64,000 nt of DNA from Candidula unifasciata (lineage: Eukaryota > Mollusca > Gastropoda > Stylommatophora > Geomitridae): positions 347,501 through 411,500 of the forward strand of contig CAJHNH020003135.1 in assembly GCA_905116865.2 (NCBI GenBank), written 5' to 3'. Below are positions 12,601 to 24,600 of this stretch, one piece after another (position 1 is the stretch's first letter; every line of letters starts with the position of its first letter). The notes beneath the pieces were generated by a model. That model worked only from the letters and a program-made list of their open reading frames with translations. It was not told the DNA's origin and did not search any database. The position numbers and the translations under genes are program-made.

Positions 12601-15600
12601 ATTCATCTGTTCACTTATGCACCAGTTGAACACTCAGCACATTTATTTATCTTTCTGTTGAATTTTTTTTTTTTAAGAGTTTGAAAGAATTGCAACAGAA
12701 AGTACTGGATATCACACCTCATATGTTTCAAGTTTAAAAAAAAAAAAAAAAGATTTGCAGCTTTGTTGCTGGTATCTACATTGAGAATACTTACAGCTTT
12801 ATCAAAACTTGTTAAGGACCACAATCGTATTGAATGGTGACATTTTTTGTTTTTGCTGCGATCTCTTTCTTTTATGGGTACCGGTGTTTTCATTGAAAAA
12901 AAGGGGGGGGGATAATTCAGACACCCCACTCCCATCTCCTAAGAAGTATGTCATAAAAGGTAGCTAACTGGAGGTTTGCTATTGGGCTGAAAGGTAGAGA
13001 TATCTCAGTCTAGCTGTAAAAACACAACACAGTATGTCAACTGCCCTTCTAAGGAAGAGCACAGAAAAAGAAGAAGCAGGGATCCTTGTACCTAATTGCA
13101 TTCCTCTATGATGTGAGATAATGAACCAGTTAAATTAAGGTTTTTGTTGTTGTTGACTAGTTTGACTTTGTGTCCGGTTAGGTCATCAACAGTTTTGGCA
13201 ATGAGTCCAACAAGGACAACTTGTATGCTTTCTCCTACACATCCTTGTCGGACATCATGAAGAACTTCTCCAATGTCAGCGTCACCAGGGTAGTCCTGGG
13301 ATATGTTGTCATGGTGAGTAAATCTGTTGTCGGATATTTGTTTCTTTCTCCCAGTCTTTGTTAAGCTTGTTTTCCCCAGTTGTGTTCTGGCACACCATTG
13401 TGGCGAAAACAAGAATATACCCACTGCCTCCATAGCAAGCATGTCATAAGAGTCAACTAGCTGGAGGCTTCCTTCTAAGAGAGAATTAGCCTGAGAGGAA
13501 AAAAACCAACAATCTGCATAAAGATAAGTCATCTGTAAAGTGGATGTGCATGCAACACTTAGGTTCTGGAACAGGACTTGAGTCTAGAGGTGGACGAACA
13601 ACCAGAACTCTCTGCTGAAGTTTGCAACTGATGAATGCGAAGAATAAGAAAAGGTTAAGCTTGCTTGTATCTGTTGCTCCTTGAGTGACTTGTTATAAGT
13701 GGCTTGGTTGGAGTGACCTGGTTTCAGTGGCTTTGTTTGAGTTGTTTGCATGACTTGGTATGAGTGGCTTTGTCTGAGCTGTCTTGTCTAACTTTAAGTG
13801 GCTCGTAAAGTGAGCTAATCTGACTTTGAGTGGCTTGTATAGTGAGCTGATCTGACTTTGAGTGGCTCGTACAGTGAGCTAATATGACTTTGAGTGGCTT
13901 GTATAGTGAGCTAATCTGACTTTGAGTGGCTCCTACAGTGAGCTAGTCTGACTTTGAGGGGCTTGTACAGTGAGCTAGAATGACATTGAGTGGCCCATAT
14001 ATTTAACTAGCGTGACTTTTGCTCGTAAATTGAGCTAGTATGACTTTGAGCGGTTTGTTTAGTGAGCTAGTCTGACTTTGAGTGGCCCTACAGTGAGCTA
14101 GTCTGACTTTGAGGGGCTTGTACAGTGAGCTAGAATGACATTGAGTGGCCCATATATTAAACTAACGTGACTTTGAGTGGCTTGTATTGAGCTTGTATGA
14201 CTTTGAGCAGCTTGTTCAGTGAGCTAGTCTGACTTTAAGGGGCTCGTACAATTAGCTAGTCTAGCCATATTTGACGTGTGACTATCACCACTATCATTCC
14301 TCTTTGTTTTTCTGCTCCATCCAGTTTATCTATGCCTGTGTGTCTATGCTGAGATGGAATGATGCTGTCAAGTCCCAGAGTGGGATAGCCATGGCCGGCG
14401 TGGTCCTAGTGTGTTTGTCAGTAGCCGCTGGCCTTGGAATCTGTTCGGTTCTGGGGATCAACTTCAATGCTTCAACAACACAGGTATGTTGTCTTTTGTG
14501 TCTGTAGCTGCTTCTTCACTCTTTGCTCTTTCATTCCTTCCTCTTTGTTCCTTCACTCCTTTATTCTATGTTCCTTTACTCTTTGGTACTTTACTCCTTC
14601 AGTATTTGTTCTTTCACTCTGTTCCTTCAGTCTTTTACTCTTTGTTCCTTCACTCCTTCAGTCTTTTTTCCTATCACTCCTGCACTTGCATGTGGCGACT
14701 GGTAGCTAGGATAGTCTGCTTTATGTTGTTGGTGGTGTGGGTTTTGTTGATAAAGGCTACTTCCGATTTTTTTTCGTGTGGTGTGCGTATGTTCCCCTCA
14801 TCCCTTCATTATTTAATTTCATAGTTTAACTGTTTTCTTGTGTGTATGTCACCCATATGTATGTGTGTTTTCTACCTCCTTTACTGACATTGAATCTTGA
14901 GTGTCTCCTAAATTCTTTCATTCTGTTACAGATCATTCCTTTCCTGGCATTGGGCCTTGGTGTGGATGACATGTTCCTCATCGCACACACCTTCTATGAA
15001 AATGCGGATCATGTGCCAACTCAGGTTTGTGACCTTATTTTTAATCACTTTCATTTCATCTTTTCTCTTCACATTGCTTGTAATCAGGGATTAATTATAC
15101 CAATGTTACATTGCTTCTAACCAAAGAATAATTGTAGCACCTTCACATTGCTTGTAATCAGGGATTGATTATACCACCGTTACATTGCTTCTAACCAAAG
15201 AATAATTGTAGCACCTTCACATTGCTTGTAATCAGGGATTAATTACACCACCGTTACATTGCTTCTAATCAAAGAATAATTGTAGCACCTTCACATTGCT
15301 TGTAATCAGGGATTAATTATACCAACGCTACATTGCTTCTAATCAAAGAATAATTGTAGCACCTTCACATTGCTTGTAATCAGGGATTAATTATACCAAC
15401 GTTACATTGCTTCTAATCAAAGAATAATTGTAGCACCTTCACATTGCTTGTAATCAGGGATTAATTATACCAACGTTACATTGCTTCTAATCAAAGAATA
15501 ATTGTAGCACCTTCACATTGCTTGTAATCAGGGATTAATTACACCACCGTTACATTGCTTCTAATCAAAGAATAATTGTAGCACCTTCACATTGCTTGTA

Positions 15601-18600
15601 ATCAGGGATTAATTACACCACCGTTACATTGCTTCTAATCAAAGAATAATTGTAGCACCTTCACATTGCTTGTAATCAGGGATTAATTACACCACCGTTA
15701 CATTGCTTCTAATCAAAGAATAATTGTAGCACCTTCACATTGCTTGTAATCAGGGATTAACTATACCACCGTTACATTGCTTCTGTATAATATATTATGT
15801 GTGTAATGCTTTCATATTTTTCCAGTTTAGTGATCTATTCTTTTCAGAATAACCCCCCCTTCCCCCCCCCCCCATTCCTCAACCCCCAAAAAAGTATGTT
15901 GTATAGGGTGACCAATAGGGGTTTGCGGGTGTGTTGGGATAAAAGGTGCATGCATCGCAGCCTAGCTGTGAACTACAACATAATATACCCACCAGCTTTT
16001 TTAGAAGCGAATATGAAAGTGGGTAAGATCTCTTCTCTGGCCACTGTCTGGGTTAAAGAAAATGCCCATCCTCTGTGATCTCATGTGTGTGTGTATAATA
16101 TAAAAGGGGGTTGGGGGGGGGGGGTGGTTTGTTTGCAACTGGTGCACTAAGGTGAATGGACCTCTAGGTTTAGGATATGAAGCAGAGACGAGGATTATTT
16201 CAAATTGTTCTCTGACTTGTTCATCATCATCATCTTCATCATTGTCCCGTAACCCTGTTTGTCGTTTGGTCACCAGTGACTGTTTGATCAGCTCCCTCCA
16301 CCTTTGACGGTCAGATGCAGTGGGCTTCATGGTTGTCTGCCTGAGGCCTGTCAGTCAAGTTCTGTATTAAGGTCTTTTCTCTGTCTGCCTCTTCTCTTCT
16401 TGCCCTCTATTCAGCTCTGTAGTATTGTTTTTAAGAGGCTGTTAGATCTTACTACATATCCTGACTTTGCATTTTCCATCTTTTCACTGTAGTTAAAGTA
16501 GGTTTGAAGTTGCCAGGTTGCCAGTCTGACGGGTAATTTTACAGTGAACCTCTGTAACACAAGCCTCATCATCATGTAGCAGGTCCTTTGCAGAATGTTG
16601 CTCTCATCACAGTCTGCCTGAAAGAAACTCGGTCTCTTGCCAGTTCTCCCGCCTCATGCACTTTCATATTAAAGGAGTTACTTATATCCTATGCCCATCT
16701 TGGTGTCGGTCAGCCTCTGTCCCTTCTTCCTGGTACCATGCCTTCTGCTATAATTTTTTCCAATCCATTGTGGCGCTTGATATGACCAAAATATTTCAGC
16801 TTTCGAGACAGGGTGCTGTTTATTTGCCAATATTCCTTGATGTTCAGATCTTTTAAGGTGTCAATATAACTTAGGCCTAGAAATAAAAATAAAAACCTTG
16901 ATCATTACTTTTATTGCATTCAAAGTCCGAGAGGCTTTATACATGGCGTCCTCATGACTTGCACTCTGGCCCAACACAGGAAAATGCACTATCTGTTAAT
17001 AAAGACATGAATTTATTGTTCAGTGTACACTTCTTAAGATATTTCGTTAAAACTGTGTGGGTTCCAAGGCCCCATTTAGGGGAACAAACAATAGACCCCC
17101 TCCCCTAATCGTGTCCTAAAATCAATTATAATTCTGGGGTTTCGTTTGAAGTTGTTGTTGCCTGAGAGGTGACGAACTAACAGTTTGCATACAGATAAGC
17201 CAGATAATCTAGAACGGATGTGCACGCAAACCCTCTTCTAGATCAAGACTAAAGTCCAGAAGTGGACGAACGACCAGAACTTTCCATTGGAGTTTACAGT
17301 TGGTGAACGCTACGAAGTAGTAGAAGAAAATTAAAACCATCAGGTAAAGACCAATGAAATGTCTGGGGTCCTTTAACTGCGATCCTAGTCCGTTGCTGCT
17401 TTAACTCAGGGGCTCTCAACCTATGGGTCGCTACTCCTTTTTTTGTGTGGGTCAGATGACCCTTTCACAAGGGTCGCCAAAGACCATCGCAAAACACATA
17501 TTCATTGAAGTTTTGAAGTAGCGACGAAAATAATTTTCTGGTTGGGGTCACCACAACATGAGGAACTGGGTTAGAGGGTCGCGGCGTTAGGAAGGTTAAG
17601 AACCACTGGTTTAACTAATTCTGCCTGAAAGCCTGAAAAGGGCATTACTTTAATTGAGATGCAGAGGTGCCATGGTGGGTGTTCGTCTGTTGATCAGAAG
17701 GTCTCTGGTTCGATTCTGCATCCTGGCGGACCCCCGCCCCCCCCCCCCCCATCCCTTTTTTCAAAATTGACTTTGGCACACTGCACTGACTGACTGCCTG
17801 ACTGACTGACTGCCTCACTGACTGACATGTTGGATGAAAAAAAAAACTGTCTACGTGCAACCAGCCCCTGATGGGCATTTGGTTAAAAAAAAAAAGTTTG
17901 TGTACATCCTTTACAGAATATTGCAGAACCCACCCCAGCTGTTTTAGGCTGTTTTTATAAGCAGATGTTACCTTCAATAGTTTGCCCTTGTTTCCTGACC
18001 GGTCGAACCACTGTCGAAACCAACACAAAACGGCCTTCTGCCAAATGGCCTGTAGCTGGGATTGAACAGGGCATTACGAAGCGCGTTCGCAACTTCACAG
18101 CTGGTGTCATTCACTCTAAAATAGGTAGCATACAATGTCCTGGGAAATAAAGGCTGCCTACTGGTCTGTAAAATATCGCTTATGCCCACATGGCATGAAC
18201 AAGATATTTTGCTTAGAGGCGCGTCACCACCCGGAGTACTCATCGCGTCACCGTACTTGTCAGAAGCTCTTGTCACCTCTTTGTGGGTCAGCCTAGAAAC
18301 TGGGACCTGGCTCACGTAGTAAGGTACCATCAGGATCTGAACACACGACTTTAGGATCCATAGCCGAGTGTCTAGCCGGTACACAACGGCAGCTGCTAAT
18401 TATTTGGGTCTGTGGCAAAAATAACCATTCTAACTTGCACAGTTCGTGGCGTATGTATGCAGCAACCACGCTGCCCTAAATTCTCAACGAGACGCCTCAA
18501 TCCCGCGATAAACTGTTAAATGCAAGCTGTAAAGACGTTTTACGAAAGCGAAATTCAGTACAGTTAAGTGTGTATCAAAAACGTGAAGTGCATATCTTCC

Positions 18601-18926
18601 GAATCTGGCGAATTAAGTTTCGGCCGAAAACAAGTTTGCACCCGGAGAACCCCTACACATGAAGGGCGCATAAAGTGGCGGGGTGACTGAGTTCGTACAT
18701 TCATATTTTAGTAATATCGATGAATTAAACGCCAAGAGATGTACTTGTTCACCTGCGGACGTGTGGGGTATACTTGCGTGCAAGAGTGTTCCTTTCTTTA
18801 TCGTTGGCTGTTCGCACTGACTTCAAGGCTAACATACGCGGCACAGGATTGCGAAAATGTCCAGTTGTTTTTAGATCTCTGCCCTGGGCAGCTGTTAGAG
18901 ATACAGTTACTAGTCGTTTCGTAGCT

Positions 18927-18967
<41 letters not shown>

Positions 18968-21623
18968 TTCTTCTTCGCGTTCACCGGCTGTAAATTCCAG
19001 CAGACAGTTCTGATTGTTCGTCTACGCAGAACTTGAGGTTTGCATGTACGTCGGTTTTACATATCTGTCTTAACTGTGTGCAGATTATTAGTTCCTCGTT
19101 TGTCAGACAGGCACACCGGATGAAAGACCCCCTAAGTAGTCGCCAATGACGTCGACCTTGTTAGGGGGCACGGGGTCTGTTCTCTTACCATGAAAATGGG
19201 GCCCCGAAACCCATACAAGGAGATGGCGAAAGTCACTAGCGAGACCCGCTGGTGTTAAGCAGGGATACGAAAGTTACTGTAAAACCTCGCCAAGACGAAC
19301 TCGCTTAAGACTTACCTCGCTTAACATGAACTTTTGAGCCCAGCGGGGATGTGTCACTGTTGTTAGCCCCCTGGGTAACGGAAGCCTTCGGGCGTATAGG
19401 GCTGTCTCTATAGTTTACAGACCAGTCGGCACTCAGCGGGTGATGTTGTCCTCATCATGCTGGCCGCCTTTACTTCCCAGGCTTTACCTGGTACCCATTT
19501 AAGGCTGTGTCAAACTGGGCGCCAAGTTCATTTTCGAGGGGGGGGGGGGGGGGGTAAAAGTCCAGCTCCTGAGCCCAAGACTTTCTGATCCGCATGCGAG
19601 CGTCTAGCCCTTACGCCACGGCAACACCCACTCCCCTAGGCACCAATTTTAATTCACCCCCACCCCCGTGTTGGTTCCGGGGCCCCATTGTGGGGAAAAC
19701 AAGAATAGACCCACTGCCTCCCCAAAAGCATGTCGTAAGAGTCGACTAATTGGGGAGCTTCCTGTGAAGTCAGAGTGCATCTGCCGGAGAGGCAAGGAGC
19801 CAACAGTCTGTATTCAAGAGAATGTGATCTGTAAAACTGATGCACACGCAACACTCAGGTACTGGAGCAGGACTGCAGTTCAGTAGTGGACGAGCAACCA
19901 GAACCTTCCACCAGAGTTAACAGCTGGTGAACGCGAAGAAGAAGAAGAATTCACCCCCAAACAAACCTGCAGCTATATTTAGCACGGGTTAGTGGTATAC
20001 AACAGAGATGAAATGCCTTAGAAGAGCTGCAGGAGTTTCAAGGAAAGACAGAATACGAAATCAGACGAATGCTAGGAATAAAGCCAGTCTTACAGGTGAT
20101 CAAAGAACAACAAATGAAGTGGTTTGGACACCTAACAAGAATGACCTGGTACTGTCTCCCACAGCGAGCCACACTAAAACGTTACAACGGGTATAGAGCG
20201 AGTGGAAGACCTCGGAAAATATGGAATAATGGCATTAAGAACAACCTTACAGAAATAAACATCAGTCTTAATTGTGCTCTTGACAGAGCTCATCAACGAA
20301 TGTTTTATCTTCCCCCGACACTTCGCCGAGGTACAAGGTGGAAGAGAAGAAGTGGTAGGCTTAGCAAAATACACATTATATAAAGAACCCCAAAATAAAC
20401 CGCACAGGAAAACATCTTACTGTCACGTGATGTGTTTCGGGAATTTCCGGATTTCCTTTGTTTTGGGGTGAATTAAAATGGAAGAACCGTCCCCTGGTAA
20501 GATGAATTTTCTTGAACGTGAACTCATTTTCGATTCCCTGCGTGGATTTATGTTAACAAGGCTTGGTACTTTCTTTTAAACCGACCACAAACAAGAAGAA
20601 AAAAACCACAGGCCACTGGACAATCAAATATTTCATGGAGTGGTAAATTAATTAAGCCTATAGTTTTGGTTAGGGTTAGGTAAACGCGCGAAACCTTTCC
20701 TTGGAAGGAACGACCTAAAGCAAAGAAACTAAGGAAAACACTCTCTTACCACCCTCTAAGAAATTGAACTGTCCTGTGACATTTGTGGTGGGATAAACAA
20801 AAAGCACCCAAGGCTTTACTGTATTTCTGATTACCCCCATTTATGGCCTCCACGACTCACCGTAATTTCAAATGTAAAACAAAAGCCAGTGACGTCAAAC
20901 AGTTGGGCGGATTTTAAAGTCCTGACAGACGGTAATAAATTTTTAATCAACGCGGCTCAAACTGGCTCCCTGCTGCGCCCAGCCGCCATATCCCCGGTGC
21001 TATCTATACCCCTCTATCTGTCTCATCTTCTCCACCTAGATATTCACATCAGCCCCGACAAGTGCTTTTTTTTTTAACTTTCTGGGTGGTCCCTTGTGGT
21101 AACGCGAAGGCCCCGGCTGAGGCATGCGCTGGCATCATGACGCGGGATCAGAAACTTCTAAGCCTGAGGTGGGTTAGGGCTGGCGAGGCATCAACTTGCC
21201 GGCTAGGTGGAGGCGGGAAATGACCCGCTTACTTCGTTTCATTAACACGGCGAGCTGCGACGTCAGTAGTGCTTATGTTTTTGTCTTGGAGCACACTCGT
21301 TTCCTGTGGCGGGGAATTATGACGTTAAAATATTTAACGCCTTGGTTAAAAGCTGGAGTCTGGACAGTAAGTAGCCATGACAGAAATGGCGCTTTTACTA
21401 AAGTTAGCAGCGAGGCCAGTGGCGTTTACTGATTGATTACTGATTTCTTCTTCTTCTTCTTCTTCTTCTTCTTCTTCTTCTTCTTCTTCTTCTTCTTCTT
21501 CTTCTTCTTCTTCTTCTTCTTCTTCTTCTTCTTCGAGTTTACCTGCTGTAAACTCTGGCGGAAAGTTTTGATTGTTTGTCCAGAACTTTAATGTTGCTTG
21601 TACATACGTTTTACAAATTTGTC

Positions 21624-21669
<46 letters not shown>

Positions 21670-24600
21670 CAGACAGTTGATGCCTCACCTCACTCGGATG
21701 CACTTCTATTTTGAAGGAAACTCCCAATTAATTGCTTCTTACTGATGCCTGCTAGCAGCAATCAGTGGCCAGGCGTGCACATAACTGCTGTAACCGCGGC
21801 TTACATTTGCCATTGCTCACCCCCCCCCCCCTCCCCCTTTTTCTCCAAAATACATTATTGTACTAAATTATTTTTCAAACTGTTTATCACAGATACGCCA
21901 CTCGGGTTTACGGCTCAAACGTAACAAAAAGAATGTTCGCTGCATGCTTACACCATTAATGCAGAAGTTGTAACGGTTAAAAGCTACCAGTTACTAATAC
22001 TACGAATCTAACTGTGCACGCATATTGTCAACAGCTAAGCGACGAGATTAAAATATCACGTGAGATCTTTTCAGTTGTAATCTTTACCTGCTTACGCTCA
22101 CGCGGGCTAATTGATCGCGCCTCGTCACTGGGGACAATGGGTGTATCCTCTCTTCTCAGATTTAAGAATCGACATAGCACACCAGGCATACCCATAGATG
22201 CTCCGTCTCCTGCAGCATGTCTTAAGGTGAAGATGCTGACTATGTCAGTAGCACATTGGTTATATACTCGTTGTACTCTCTTCTTCTTCTTCTTTCGTTC
22301 GCCTTAAATAAGTTGTCTATATTAGCAATTTTGTCTCTTGTATAAATTTCACTGTCGTTGTTAGTTCATTCAGTGGTCCATAGAGTTTACGTTCCACTGT
22401 TGTTCTTTCTGGCCAAAAGGTTTGCCTTAATGTGTCAAATTCGGTGCAGTCCTGGAGTTCATGCTCTGCTGTCTGGGGCACCTTTTCACAGGTGCACATG
22501 GCTGATACGTCTATCTTGAATTTTGTGTACGTGGTTAAGTAATCGGTTGTGCCCTGTTCTGAGGCGGAAGATAATGACTTGTTCTGGTCTGTCCATAATA
22601 AAATAGTCGTCATGTGCTAGGGCTGGTGGTTTCCTGATCGATTTAATTATTCTTTTCTTTTGGTGGTATGTGACTGGTACATCCGGCTGCACTTTTGTCG
22701 CACCTTCCCCTGCCAGTTGATCAGCTTTCTCATTTCCAGGCACTCCACAATGAGACGCTATCCGCTGCATTACGAGTTGTTGCACTTTCTTTCTTTCTAA
22801 TACACATTTTTGCCCGAACTACACTAAATCCCAAATTCACACACCCGTACACTGGTTATTTCGTGTAATATCTCATCTTCCATCAGCATCCGTTCATAAA
22901 TAGTCTTCAGAACGTCCCCCTTATCCAGTATGTCTTCCTTGTCCTGTCGCTATCGCTTTTGTAGCCAGAATATATGCTCGTTCATTTCCTCGTACTCCTA
23001 CATATCCCGAACAATATATCTACGTGTCCCAGTAATTGAAACGTGACGATACTAAGTATCCACTCATGCTACGGTTATCCATGTTATTTTAGCGTGTAGA
23101 GTAGCATTTACAGTAAAGGCAGCACCAAGGGCAGTAACCCTTCCTAATACCGCGACCCTTTTAATACTGTTCCCTCATGTTGTTGCGACCCCCAGACAAT
23201 TATTTTCCTTCTTAACTTCCACGAATACGTGTTTTCCGATGGTCTTAGGCGACCTCTGTGAAAGGGTCTTTCAACCCAGTTTGAGAACCGCTGATTTAGA
23301 GTAAACTGGCAGCAAGAGTAGCATTCAGAGTGATTACGGGGGCAGTGGTATCTTTAGTAAAAGTAACAACGAGTGCAAGAGCGTATAGATAGAGTAAATT
23401 GACACACACACACACACACGCGCGCGCACGTACACACACACACACACACAGAGAAGAAGAAAAGGGGGGGGGGGGGTTTTATTGTCGCCATATTTTATCA
23501 TTTCCTGTGAACTTTCCGATGCGTTAATATTCCCAATATTTAACTACCAAGTTTATGTCGTTAAATTCGTCTTCATTTTTAATGTGCCCGTATTTTTCAA
23601 TAGGGAATCATGTGTGAGCCGACAGATTAAAAACATATCCCATGCGAATCCGCGTTTATTACGAGAGAAACTTGCACATTTATTTCCATTTTAATGGAGA
23701 TGGTAATAAAAGGTTTTGAGAGTAGAACATTTAACATTTGCAGATGTATGTGGATATACAGTAACACTTGATTCAAACAACAACAAAAAAAAAAAAGTTT
23801 TATTGCAACCCATTGTCGTTGTCTTTGTCGATAGTCGTATTCGCTAGTTTGTATGTTGGTATTTTATTTTCTTTCTCCATCTCAGTAGACAAGCCTTTTC
23901 ACTTATTCCCCCTGCTTGTCTCATGACCTTCACATTTTCCTTAATTCGGGAAATCCGCTTCTAACTAACCTACCACACCTAAGCCCACCTTTATCAGTCT
24001 ACCACACCTCAGCCAACATTCATCAGTCTACCTCACCTCGGTCAACATTCATCGGTCTACCACACCTCAGCCAACATTCATCAGTCTACCTCACCTCAGC
24101 CCACATTCATCTCTCTTGCTTTCTTTCCATCAGTTTTGTCAGTTGTTACAATGTTGTCGAGTCCATTCCTTCCCATAACATGTCCAGAAAGCACCCACTA
24201 TTTACATCTGACTATTCTAATAAATTTACGACTTTCAGTGGATTCATCAATGCCTGGTTACCAACATGTTTCCCTTCTGCTTATTCCAGCACTTATTAAC
24301 ATCTGATACTCGATTATTGTACATTTAAGACCGCCTTGGCGCCTTAATGTTTAACGAGACGCCGCTCACACCCATCAGTCTACAAGGGTTACTCCATTTA
24401 AAGGGATATTTTACCATTTAGCCTCTTCTGACGCCATTGTTTTAAATTGGATGTTCAAAGGGGGCGCCACTCGTGTTATGGTTGCCTGTGTTAACATTCA
24501 CGTCTGCAGATGGCGGACTTTCGTTGGCTTTTATTTTAATGTATCTTCTTCTTCTTCTTCTTCTTCTTCTTCCTGTTTTATCGGCTGTAAACTCCGGCGG

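Noticed and set aside
20020..21100. Nested gene in the large intron
   Set aside because: The only coherent frame is a LINE C-terminus (20010-20395); the rest has no conserved frame or splice pattern.
22290..22790. Nested host gene with RNase H domain
   Set aside because: Frameshifted, GAA-tailed and repeated at 26850, hence a retrotransposon remnant.
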